Source: Actinomycetota bacterium (GTDB taxonomy: Bacteria; Actinomycetota; Actinomycetes; Nanopelagicales; Nanopelagicaceae). Taken from it: a stretch of DNA of 27,398 bases. Positions 16,410 to 23,462 of this stretch are shown here, in pieces. The notes under the pieces were generated by a model. The model saw only the letters and a program-made list of their open reading frames with translations. It had not been told where the DNA came from and did not search any database. Within the stretch, counting starts at the first letter, position 1, and the number at the start of each line of letters is the position of its first letter. The stretch lies in NCBI GenBank assembly GCA_947496345.1, contig CANMCL010000004.1, positions 1-27,398 on the forward strand, written 5' to 3'. The position numbers were made by a program, and so were the translations under genes.

Positions 16410-17645
16410 ATGTCAGATTCATACGAGTTCTTAACAGTTGAAAATATCGCTGTTTATCTCGCATCCCATAAAGAGATCACATCAGTTATAGATGCTGGAT
16501 CAATCGTGGATATGAAAGAAGTTGGTGATGGAAATCTGAATGTTGTCTACATTGTTAAGGATAAGCAAGGCAAGGGAATTGTGCTCAAGCAATCCCTTCC
16601 ATATGTTCGTTTAGTCGGACCTTCTTGGCCAATGTCACCTGATCGCGCTCGTATTGAGTATGAAACTACGATGATCCATTCCTCGGCTGCTAAGCATCTT
16701 GTTCCTGAAATTTACTTCTATGATTCTGAGCGATACATAATTGCAATGGAAGACCTATCAGATCATAAAGTTTGGCGAACCGCTTTAAATCTAGGCGAAC
16801 AGCACTTTGGCGCGGCAGAAGCAATGGGTGAATACATCGCTCGCGTGCTTTTTGCCACCTCTATTTTTGGCACAGGAGCAGAGGCACACTACAAAGGAAT
16901 TGCTCGTGCAATAAATCCAGAACTCTGTTTAATTACGGAAGATTTAGTCTTTACCGAACCCTATTTCCCAGCAGATAGAAATTCGTATTTACCTGAGAAT
17001 AAAGTTGATGTTGAGGCGATAATCAACGATAAGCAAATGGTGCAAGACATAGGCCAACTTAAGTATAAATTTATGACTTCAGCTGAAGCCCTACTTCATG
17101 GGGATTTGCATACAGGTTCTGTAATGGTTAAGTCGGATGCGACCGGGAAAGCAATTTCTACCAGAGCATTTGATTCAGAGTTCTCGTTCTACGGCCCAAT
17201 TGGATTCGATATTGGAGCTTGTTTTGCAAACTTTTACATCGCGTTGGCACGCGCTACAGCACTAGGTAGAACTGAACATGCAGATTACATTTCCGAACTT
17301 CCAGAAGAACTGTGGCGCGCTTTCGAGAAAAACTTCCGCATGCTCTGGCCTAGCCGTGTTGATAAGCGCGTCTTTAGCGACCAATTGCTTGAAGAGTTAT
17401 TAGCTCAATGGAAGGTTGATGCAATTGGTTTCGCTGCAGCCAAGATGGTTCGTCGTATTGTCGGGCTTGCCAAGACAAGTGATATCGAAACCCTAGAACC
17501 TAATTTACGAATAGGCGCTGCGCGAGGAGTTCTGCGCGCTGCCCAATTGGCGGTACGCGAGCGTCATTCAAATACTGATATTCCTTCGCTAACTCAGAAA
17601 ATGCGAAAGATTATCGAAGAAGTTCGAACCAGTGGAGAGAAGTAG
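16410..17645 (+). CDS. mtnK: S-methyl-5-thioribose kinase
   Basis: Phosphorylates 5-methylthioribose at C1 with ATP; related enzymes can also use 5-deoxyribose. The 411 residues carry strong MtnK signatures: EVGDGNLNVVYIVK (GDGNLN at 39-44, nucleotide binding), LKQSLPYVRLVGPSWPMSPD, the catalytic LLHGDLHTGS (HGDLH 230-234, Asp232), and FDSEFSFYGPIGFDIGACFA with the metal-binding DSE (255-257). KMVRRIVGLAKT near residue 350 is also family-typical. It lies 55 bases after the aldolase fusion and has AACGGAAAAGA before the ATG. In many bacteria mtnK and mtnA are adjacent; here the aldolase fusion sits between them, tying that enzyme to the same substrate. Confidence 0.95.
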   Translation: MSDSYEFLTVENIAVYLASHKEITSVIDAGSIVDMKEVGDGNLNVVYIVKDKQGKGIVLKQSLPYVRLVGPSWPMSPDRARIEYETTMIHSSAAKHLVPEIYFYDSERYIIAMEDLSDHKVWRTALNLGEQHFGAAEAMGEYIARVLFATSIFGTGAEAHYKGIARAINPELCLITEDLVFTEPYFPADRNSYLPENKVDVEAIINDKQMVQDIGQLKYKFMTSAEALLHGDLHTGSVMVKSDATGKAISTRAFDSEFSFYGPIGFDIGACFANFYIALARATALGRTEHADYISELPEELWRAFEKNFRMLWPSRVDKRVFSDQLLEELLAQWKVDAIGFAAAKMVRRIVGLAKTSDIETLEPNLRIGAARGVLRAAQLAVRERHSNTDIPSLTQKMRKIIEEVRTSGEK

Positions 17646-17650
17646 ATGCT

Positions 17651-18574
17651 ATGAATTCAGAAATGAATGACCACCCGGCAGAAATCAAGGAAATCGAAAG
17701 AATTGCAAAAGGAATCCGTCGTAGGGTTTTAGAGCATTCAATCGCTAACAACGGTGGATATATGAGCCAAGCTTGCTCATCCGCCGAATTATTGGGATCT
17801 CTATATGGAGCGATTCTTAATTTTGCACCAGTTGGCCAACCGATTGATCCTCCTGCATTTATCGGTGTGCCTGAAGTTGGAATACATACCTATAAGACAG
17901 GTCAGCAATTTCATGGAGCACCTGGAGATCAATACGATCGATTAATTTCAAGCCCTGCACATTACGCATTGGTAATTTACGCCGCACTTATCGAAACCGG
18001 ACGCTTGCGTGAAGATGGTTTAGAACACTTCAATCGTGATGGATCAACAGTGGAAATGATTGGAGCCGAACATTCGCCAGGATTTGAAACAACAACTGGA
18101 TCACTGGCCCAAGCGCTATCTCAGGCAGGAGGAATCGCACTTGCCCGAAAGCTCAAGAAAGAGAAGGGCAACACCTGGGTATTTATGAGCGATGGCGAAT
18201 TCCAAGAAGGCCAAACTTACGAGGCGCTGCAGGCTGCGAAGTTCCATGGCCTAGATAAATTGCGCGTAATTGTTGATGTAAATCTAAATCAATGCGATGG
18301 CCCAATGGATAAGGTTATGAAGATTGAGCCACTTGCAGATCGAATTCGTGCATTCGGATGGGATGTGACCGTTCTAGATGGTCACGATATTTCTGCACTT
18401 CTTGCTGCAGCCAGAGAAGAGACCGATAAGCCACATATGTTGCTTTGTTACACAGATCCAGTGCGCGGATTGGCGATTATGGAAGAACGCAAACCAACTC
18501 TGCATTATTTGAGATTCACCGGCGCTGAGGAACGTGCGAAATACGAGAAGGCTTATCAGGAGATGGTGAAATGA
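17651..18574 (+). CDS. Transketolase, N-terminal (TPP-binding) subunit
   Basis: This is the thiamine-diphosphate-binding half of a split transketolase, 307 residues. Visible elements are His104 in SPAHYALVIYAALIETG, AEHSPGFETTTGSLAQALSQ, the metal/TPP motif SDGEFQEGQTYEALQAA (Asp181, Gly182, Glu183) and VDVNLNQCDG (Asn211, Asn213). Two departures from common transketolases stand out. The usual GHPGG-type loop reads NNGGYMSQACSS, and there is an unusual segment before His104 (FIGVPEVGIHTYKTGQQFHG). Both touch the donor-binding side, suggesting a specialised substrate. A GGAGAGA lies ten bases before the ATG. It overlaps the C-terminal subunit as ATGA. Its place between mtnK and an RLP suggests a role in pentose-derived phosphate metabolism, not the general pentose pathway. 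Confidence 0.9.
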   Translation: MNSEMNDHPAEIKEIERIAKGIRRRVLEHSIANNGGYMSQACSSAELLGSLYGAILNFAPVGQPIDPPAFIGVPEVGIHTYKTGQQFHGAPGDQYDRLISSPAHYALVIYAALIETGRLREDGLEHFNRDGSTVEMIGAEHSPGFETTTGSLAQALSQAGGIALARKLKKEKGNTWVFMSDGEFQEGQTYEALQAAKFHGLDKLRVIVDVNLNQCDGPMDKVMKIEPLADRIRAFGWDVTVLDGHDISALLAAAREETDKPHMLLCYTDPVRGLAIMEERKPTLHYLRFTGAEERAKYEKAYQEMVK

Positions 18575-19584
18575 GTTACGAAATTGTCGCACGACCACAT
18601 CAACAGAACTTTATCGATTGGGCGAAAGATAAGCCAAAAGTTCTGGTTTTATCTGCAGATTTAACAAATTCATGTGAAGTTGGTAAATGGCGTGATACCT
18701 ACCCAGATCGCTTCTTCTCAATGGGTATGGCTGAGCAAAATATGCTTGGCTTTGCTGCGGGTTTAGCGCGCGAAGGTTTCGAACCTTGGCTACATACCTT
18801 CTCGGTGTTTCTATATCGCCGCCCTTTAGATCAACTGCAAATGTCTGTTGCTTATCCTTCACTGAAAGTTCGCCTTGTCGGATTTCTTCCAGGCATCATG
18901 ACACCGGGTGGAGTGACGCATCAGGCAATTGAAGATATTGCAATCATTCGCGCGATTCCAAATATGACAATTCTTGAAGTCGGAGATGCAACTGAAGTGG
19001 AATCTGTAATTGAAGTTGCTCACAAAATTGATGGACCTGTCTATATCCGCATGCTTCGTGGTGAAGTAAGCCGCATATTCCCGAAGGATGAACCGTTTGC
19101 GCTAAATACTGCACGAATTCTTTCTACGGGTTCAGATATCACGCTTATTACATCTGGAATCATGACCGAAGAAGCGCTTCGCGCGATTCCACTTCTGCAA
19201 GATCGTGGAGTATCAGTTTCGCACCTTCACGTTTCAACATTGAAACCATTTACCGATCCCCGAATCATCTCTGCTTTGAAGAGCGCAAAACACGGCGTAA
19301 TCACTATGGAGAATCATTCAATTATTGGGGGACTTGGCAGCGCAGTTGCTGAAGTGATGGCAGAAAACGGTATTGGAGTTCCACTTCAACGCATTGGCTT
19401 AAAGGATACTTATGCGCACGGTGCATCTCAGAAGTATTTGATGGCTGAATACTCCATGGATGCCCAAGCGTTAATTCGCGCCGTGGAGATTTCACTTGAC
19501 CGAAAGTTGAGTATTGTTGAGGCAGAGTTGGAAGAACAACGTTCGGTAACGGTACATAGCAGCGCAAAGGCGGAAGCACTTTAA
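18571..19584 (+). CDS. Transketolase, C-terminal subunit
   Basis: This is the pyrimidine-binding and C-terminal half of the split transketolase, 337 residues. The catalytic glutamate that activates TPP is Glu55 in SMGMAEQNMLGFAAGLAREG. TPGGVTHQAIEDIAIIRAIP (111-130) is the usual Gly-x-Thr-His loop after the pyrimidine site. A transketolase C domain follows (ITSGIMTEEALRAIPLLQDR, HVSTLKPFTDPRI, TMENHSIIGGLGSAVAEVMA). The start overlaps the N-subunit stop (ATGA) with AGGAGATGG just ahead, and the stop overlaps the RLP start (TAATG). The two halves should assemble as a heterotetramer. Substrate unknown; alternatives within the family include DXS-like or apulose-4-phosphate transketolases. Confidence 0.9.
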   Translation: MSYEIVARPHQQNFIDWAKDKPKVLVLSADLTNSCEVGKWRDTYPDRFFSMGMAEQNMLGFAAGLAREGFEPWLHTFSVFLYRRPLDQLQMSVAYPSLKVRLVGFLPGIMTPGGVTHQAIEDIAIIRAIPNMTILEVGDATEVESVIEVAHKIDGPVYIRMLRGEVSRIFPKDEPFALNTARILSTGSDITLITSGIMTEEALRAIPLLQDRGVSVSHLHVSTLKPFTDPRIISALKSAKHGVITMENHSIIGGLGSAVAEVMAENGIGVPLQRIGLKDTYAHGASQKYLMAEYSMDAQALIRAVEISLDRKLSIVEAELEEQRSVTVHSSAKAEAL

Positions 19585-20681
19585 TGGATCGAATTTACGT
19601 TTCATATTCCTACATTGGAGAAGATCCAAAGTCGATTGCGGATCTAATTCGAGTAGAACAAACCATTGAGTTTCCATTCGAATTGGCACCAAGTTGGATT
19701 CAGGATCAAGTTGTAGGCAAGATCGAAGAGATAACTTCGAGCGATAAAACCAACCATTTAATAACGATTTCTTACAATCCAGATGTTGCTGGCGGTGAAC
19801 TGACTCAACTGCTAAATGTACTTTGGGGAAATGCATCACTTTTTCCCGGCGTGCGAATAGTTGACCTCAAGCTTCCTTCTTCATTCCTAGATAAATTCAA
19901 TGGACCTCGTTTTGGAATAAGTGGACTTCGTTCTTTATTAAAAGCTGAATCACGTCCCCTGCTAACCACAGCGCTAAAGCCAATGGGTTCTGATCCCGCA
20001 ACGCTTGCAGAAATGGCGCGCACTTTAGCGCTGGCGGGTTTTGATTTAATAAAAGATGATCACAGTCTGGCAAATCAACCTTGGGCAACTTGGAAAGAGC
20101 GAGTCACTTTGGTTGCGCGCGCGGTTGCTGAAGCAAATGAAGTTACGGGTGGCAAAACCGCATATGCGCCAAGTCTAAATCTGCCATTTGACCAGGTGAA
20201 AGATGCGGCCTACACCGCGAAAGAACTTGGTGCTGGTGCACTGTTGATTCTTCCTGGCATCACTGGATTTGATTCGTTACGTGTATTGGCAGCTGATGAT
20301 TCATTGGCGCTACCAATACAAGGACACCCATCAATGTTGGGTTCATTTGTAATATCAAAGAACGAAGGTATTTCACACGGAATAATCTTCGGGACCTTGA
20401 TGCGCCTAGCTGGTGCGGATATCTCGATATTCCCAAATGTTGGTGGTCGATTCTCGTTTAGCGAAGAACAATGCCTGGACATCGCAGCAAAATCTCGCTC
20501 GCAGCTAGGAAAACTAAAACCAGCATGGATCGCACCTGCTGGCGGAATGACTCTGGAGCGAATCCCCGAAATGATTGATATGTATGGCAAAGACACCGCT
20601 CTACTCATCGGCGGAGCGCTTTCTCGTGGAAATCTTGCAGATAACGCGGCTCGCATGAGCGAAATGGTGCGCGCCTACTAA
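19584..20681 (+). CDS. RuBisCO-like protein (form IV large-subunit homologue)
   Basis: The 365 residues form an N-terminal RuBisCO-like domain and a C-terminal TIM barrel. PGPRFG-type loop is seen as NGPRFGISGLRSLL (107-119). The proton-abstracting lysine is kept in ALKPMG (Lys132, equivalent to spinach Lys175), but Lys177 is replaced by Met134. The carbamate lysine Lys157 and Asp159 are in LIKDDH, but the third metal ligand Glu is His160. His248 is kept in GHPSMLG while the adjacent Arg is Pro. GGRFSFS, IAPAGGM and LIGGAL supply phosphate-binding glycines. These changes exclude normal carboxylase activity. Known RLPs are MtnW enolases, methylthioribulose-1-phosphate isomerases, or oxo-isoapionate-phosphate decarboxylases (OiaX). 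Operon context favours a methylthioribulose-1-phosphate-linked reaction; the sequence does not settle which. Confidence 0.88.
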   Translation: MDRIYVSYSYIGEDPKSIADLIRVEQTIEFPFELAPSWIQDQVVGKIEEITSSDKTNHLITISYNPDVAGGELTQLLNVLWGNASLFPGVRIVDLKLPSSFLDKFNGPRFGISGLRSLLKAESRPLLTTALKPMGSDPATLAEMARTLALAGFDLIKDDHSLANQPWATWKERVTLVARAVAEANEVTGGKTAYAPSLNLPFDQVKDAAYTAKELGAGALLILPGITGFDSLRVLAADDSLALPIQGHPSMLGSFVISKNEGISHGIIFGTLMRLAGADISIFPNVGGRFSFSEEQCLDIAAKSRSQLGKLKPAWIAPAGGMTLERIPEMIDMYGKDTALLIGGALSRGNLADNAARMSEMVRAY

Positions 20682-20694
20682 ACTTAACCACATC

Positions 20695-21876
20695 ATGTGG
20701 AAGAAATTAAAGAAATTGTTTGCTGACCGCCGAGTATGGGTCCGCCAGATAATTGTCGCTGGCTTGGCTGGGGCTACTGCCTGGCAAGTCGGTGACTTAC
20801 TAATTGAAGACGGCGGTGTGGTCGCCGCAATCGTCTGCACACTTTCTATCAGAATCTCACTCCACAAATCAGTACGCGAAGGTTTTGGTCAGATCGTCGG
20901 CACAGCAATCGGAGCAACCGTTGCGCTAATAAATGTCTCTATCTTTGATGTTGGTTTTATCGCCGTGGGTCTAACAGTTATTTTCTGCGCAGTCGTGGCG
21001 CGGGCTCTTCACCTAGGAGAAGTTGCATCAGTGAATGTTCCAGTCACTGCGCTAATTGTTATTGGTCCAGGAATCAGCGGCACCACCGCAGCACATCGCT
21101 TAGGCTCAACGCTAATTGGCGCAGTAATTGCAATTCTCTTCTCTTACTTCTCGCACGCTAAAACTCCGGTTGGGCGTGCAACAGATCAGATAACCGCAGT
21201 GAGCAAGAAGGCGGCAGATCTACTTGCACAAATGTCTGAAGGCGTAGCAGCCGGTTACACCCAGAAAGAAGCGGGTAATTGGTTAGCAAAAGCGCGCTTG
21301 CTCATGGAAGCTATTCCCGCGATACGCGCTCAATCTGTAGAAGCGCGCGGACACGCAAGGTGGTTTCCAACTGCCGAAAAAGATGAAGCAGAAAGTGTCT
21401 ACATTGAAGGAATAGCAATTGAACACACTCTGCTACAAGTCAGAGCGATCGCACGCACGTTATTTGATTCTGCTGTGAGCGGCGGAATCGCGGATTCGAC
21501 TCAAAAACAAATTGCAGTTGCGCTGTCAGCCGCAAGTTTCGCAATATCAACGAAATTTGATGAGGATGAAGATTTTGAAGCGACTACGACAGCGACGGAT
21601 GATGCCCGCGATGCCGGAGCGGTTCTGGCTGAATCTCTGATCGAAGAAGCTAAAGATGCTGACCAAGAGCAAATAGTTCGTGGCCTTTCAATGGTAGCTA
21701 GTATTGATCGCATAGCTGATTCGCTGGACCAAAATTCACCAGCACTCAAAGATGTCATTACACCTGACGAGCCAGCACACGTAAAAATTATGTCGGTCTC
21801 ACCAATCGATCAAACCCTCAAGCTAAACAAGCGCATTACTAGGCGAATCAGGAAGATCTTCCGCAAGTATTTCTAG
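20695..21876 (+). CDS. FUSC/ArAE-family (aromatic acid exporter-like) membrane protein
   Basis: The 393 residues begin with a short basic leader and about five or six hydrophobic helices over roughly residues 18-155 (for example VVAAIVCTLSIRISLH, AIGATVALINVSIFDVGFIA, LIVIGPGISGTTAAHRLGST and LIGAVIAILFSYFSH). A long helical cytosolic part follows, with an acidic stretch (KFDEDEDFEATT). GGVVAAIVCTLSIRISLHKS and GFGQIVGTAIGA match the N-terminal FUSC/ArAE_1 pattern. Members include efflux components such as AaeB and many uncharacterised proteins. It starts only 13 bases after the RLP stop with no terminator and no clear Shine-Dalgarno, so it could be the last gene of that operon, perhaps exporting a sulphur-containing acid or alcohol product. 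That link is speculation. Confidence 0.78.
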   Translation: MWKKLKKLFADRRVWVRQIIVAGLAGATAWQVGDLLIEDGGVVAAIVCTLSIRISLHKSVREGFGQIVGTAIGATVALINVSIFDVGFIAVGLTVIFCAVVARALHLGEVASVNVPVTALIVIGPGISGTTAAHRLGSTLIGAVIAILFSYFSHAKTPVGRATDQITAVSKKAADLLAQMSEGVAAGYTQKEAGNWLAKARLLMEAIPAIRAQSVEARGHARWFPTAEKDEAESVYIEGIAIEHTLLQVRAIARTLFDSAVSGGIADSTQKQIAVALSAASFAISTKFDEDEDFEATTTATDDARDAGAVLAESLIEEAKDADQEQIVRGLSMVASIDRIADSLDQNSPALKDVITPDEPAHVKIMSVSPIDQTLKLNKRITRRIRKIFRKYF

Positions 21877-21911
21877 TATTAGACTGTATGCATCTTTAAT
21901 TGGAGGCTCAA

Positions 21912-22034
21912 ATGTGTTCACGTGTGGTGTGTAAGAAGTGCCAGAAATTTACTTGGTCAGGCTGCGGCGAACATATCGAAGAAGCACTCCACGGCGTTTC
22001 TGAAAGCGATCGTTGTTCTTGCGATAACAAATGA
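21912..22034 (+). CDS. Small Cys-rich (putative zinc-binding) protein, 40 residues
   Basis: A complete short gene: ATG at 21912 preceded by GGAGG at eight bases, 40 residues, and a TGA that overlaps the next gene as ATGA. The product begins MCSRVVCKKCQKFTWSGCGE and ends RCSCDNK. Seven cysteines are spaced as C-x4-CxxC ... GCGxH ... RCxC, consistent with one zinc-ribbon-like site (CxxC plus CxC, with Cys18 and His21 as further candidates). The Trp-x-Gly-Cys-Gly-x-His core followed by A-L-x-G-V is a pattern I associate with small uncharacterised proteins found in bacteria and fungi. No function is known to me. Co-translation with a quinone oxidoreductase hints at redox or metal-related work, but this is weak. 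Confidence 0.8.
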   Translation: MCSRVVCKKCQKFTWSGCGEHIEEALHGVSESDRCSCDNK

Positions 22035-22981
22035 AAGCGATTCAAATAACTCAATTTGGTGGGCCCGAAGTTATGCAATTGGTGGATCTTCCAGATCCAG
22101 TCCCATCAGATGGGGAAGAGTTAATTGATGTCAGTTGTATCGGCATTAACTATGCTGATACACACCAGACCGAAAACTCCTATCTTTCTAAGCAGACTTT
22201 GCCTCTAATTCCCGGATTGGAAGTTGTTGGAAAGACTGCAAGTGGACGACGTGTCTTAGCAGGCGCAAGCACAGGTGGCTATGCTCAAAAAGCACTGGCT
22301 CCAAAAGCGATGTGTATTGAGATTCCAGAAAGCGTAAGTGACGAACAAGCGATTGCAATGTTGGTTCAAGGAACAACTGCTTGGCATATTTTAAAAACCA
22401 TGGCACATGTGCAGCCAGGTGAAAGTGTTGTTGTTCAGGCTGGTGCTGGTGGCGTTGGAACTCTTGCAATACAGCTCGCAAAAATGTGGGGCGCGAAAGT
22501 TATTGCGGTTACATCGTCAGAATCTAAAAATAAATTAGCAAAGTCACTTGGCGCAGATGCAACGGTTGACGCAAATTCCGCAGATTTGGCAGCTGCGATG
22601 ATTGCTGCAAATGGTGGCAAGCGAGTTAATGTTGTTTTAGAAATGGTTGGTGGCAAAACTTTTGATTCCAGTCTTGAAGTATTAGCGCCATTTGGCCGCT
22701 TGATTACTTTCGGAATGGCATCGCGAACTGCGCCAACTCCAATTCACCCAGGCGTGTTAATGGGCGGAACCAAGACAGTTGCTGGATTCTGGCTTTCACA
22801 TTGCTTTGGAAAGAAAGAGTTGATGGGCGATGTATTAACTGATTTGTTTGCACTGATTTCTTCAGGTGCGCTAAAACCAGTAATTGGTGCAACCTATGGA
22901 TTATCTGAGGCGAAAACTGCTCACCAAGCGATGCTCGCCCGACAGACAACAGGCAAAGTCACGCTTGATCCAAGGCGCTAA
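22031..22981 (+). CDS. NADPH:quinone oxidoreductase-type MDR dehydrogenase
   Basis: This medium-chain dehydrogenase/reductase has 316 residues and no catalytic or structural zinc cysteines, as in the quinone oxidoreductase (QOR) branch. The N-terminal GroES-like domain contains PGLEVVGKTASG, and the Rossmann domain has AGAGGVGTLAIQLAK (137-151), followed by GAKVIAVTSSESK. The serine/lysine pattern after beta-2 suggests NADPH preference. LEMVGGKTFDSSLEVLAPFG and the end AKTAHQAMLARQTTGKVTL are typical. Electron acceptors could be quinones or activated alkenes. The start overlaps the 40-residue gene before it (ATGA). tRNA genes follow 47 bases downstream. Confidence 0.9.
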   Translation: MKAIQITQFGGPEVMQLVDLPDPVPSDGEELIDVSCIGINYADTHQTENSYLSKQTLPLIPGLEVVGKTASGRRVLAGASTGGYAQKALAPKAMCIEIPESVSDEQAIAMLVQGTTAWHILKTMAHVQPGESVVVQAGAGGVGTLAIQLAKMWGAKVIAVTSSESKNKLAKSLGADATVDANSADLAAAMIAANGGKRVNVVLEMVGGKTFDSSLEVLAPFGRLITFGMASRTAPTPIHPGVLMGGTKTVAGFWLSHCFGKKELMGDVLTDLFALISSGALKPVIGATYGLSEAKTAHQAMLARQTTGKVTLDPRR

Positions 22982-23028
22982 TTTTTATCTTTTGCCGCAA
23001 CTGTCGTACACTCACACCTCTACCTATT

Positions 23029-23101
23029 GCCCCCCTAGCTCAGACGGTAGAGCGTTTCCATGGTAAGGAAAAGGTCACCGGTTCGATTCCGGTGGGGGGC
23101 T
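23029..23101 (+). tRNA. tRNA-Thr (anticodon GGT)
   Basis: Cloverleaf of 73 bases. The acceptor GCCCCCC (23029-23035) pairs with GGGGGGC (23094-23100), discriminator T. The anticodon stem TTTCC/GGAAA encloses ATGGTAA, giving GGT. The T-arm is CACCGGTTCGATTCCGGTG. CCA is not encoded. It lies 18 bases before tRNA-Met, an arrangement seen before rpmG in many actinobacteria. Confidence 0.96.
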
Positions 23102-23119
23102 CGAAAATGCACAACCCTT

Positions 23120-23193
23120 GGCGGGGTAGCTCAGCTTGGTAGAGCAAGCGGCTCATAATCGCTGTGTCGTGGGTTCAAATCCCGCCTCCGCTA
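23120..23193 (+). tRNA. tRNA-Met (anticodon CAT), elongator type
   Basis: Cloverleaf of 74 bases. The acceptor GGCGGGG (23120-23126) pairs with CTCCGCT (23186-23192) including two G-T pairs, discriminator A. The anticodon stem AGCGG/TCGCT holds CTCATAA, giving CAT. The T-arm is GTGGG-TTCAAAT-CCCGC. The first pair is G-T and not the C-A mismatch of initiator tRNA, so it is the elongator form; a tRNA-Ile2 with modified CAT is less likely given the overall sequence. CCA is not encoded. Confidence 0.94.
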
Positions 23194-23220
23194 CTAGTTC
23201 AACAGGCGTGAATTTCGCGC

Positions 23221-23254
23221 TACGAGATCGCTCAGGTAACCTAAGCGCCTCGTA
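23221..23254 (+). repeat. Imperfect hairpin between tRNA-Met and rpmG
   Basis: TACGAG (23221-23226) pairs with CTCGTA (23249-23254). Inside, GCTCAGG (23230-23236) pairs with CCTAAGC (23240-23246) with one mismatch and a TAA loop, separated by a small internal loop. No T-run follows, so this is not a standard terminator. It is 37 bases upstream of rpmG and could be a processing or attenuation structure, or an operator. The whole 22982-23291 stretch otherwise holds only the two tRNAs. Confidence 0.45.
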
Positions 23255-23291
23255 CTAAGCAGTCAACAAACTCGATAGAAGGAGCAAGACC

Positions 23292-23462
23292 ATGGCAAGC
23301 AAGAGCGCGGACGTTCGTCCAAAGATCACCATGGCCTGCGTCGACTGCAAAGAGCGCAACTACATCACGAAGAAGAATCGCCGCAACGATCCAGACCGTA
23401 TGGAACTCAAGAAGTTCTGTCCACGTTGCAAATCTTCAACTCTTCACCGCGAAACTCGCTAA
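23292..23462 (+). CDS. rpmG: 50S ribosomal protein L33
   Basis: A 56-residue ribosomal protein L33 of the large subunit. The sequence [20 protein letters not shown], then [20 protein letters not shown] and [14 protein letters not shown], is unmistakable. Four cysteines (16, 19, 43, 46) in two CxxC pairs make it the zinc-binding (C+) form. GAAGGAG lies nine bases before the ATG. The gene has visibly higher-GC codon choice than its neighbours, as expected for a highly expressed gene. Its stop overlaps the following dehydratase gene (TAATG), so rpmG-hadA-hadB form one unit, as in Mycobacterium and Streptomyces. Confidence 0.97.
   Translation: MASKSADVRPKITMACVDCKERNYITKKNRRNDPDRMELKKFCPRCKSSTLHRETR

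Noticed and set aside
19584..20681. Functional CO2-fixing RuBisCO
   Set aside because: Essential residues equivalent to Lys177, Glu204 and Arg295 are replaced, and no phosphoribulokinase or small subunit is nearby.
23120..23193. Initiator tRNA-fMet
   Set aside because: The first acceptor pair is G-T and the anticodon stem lacks the three G-C pairs typical of initiators.
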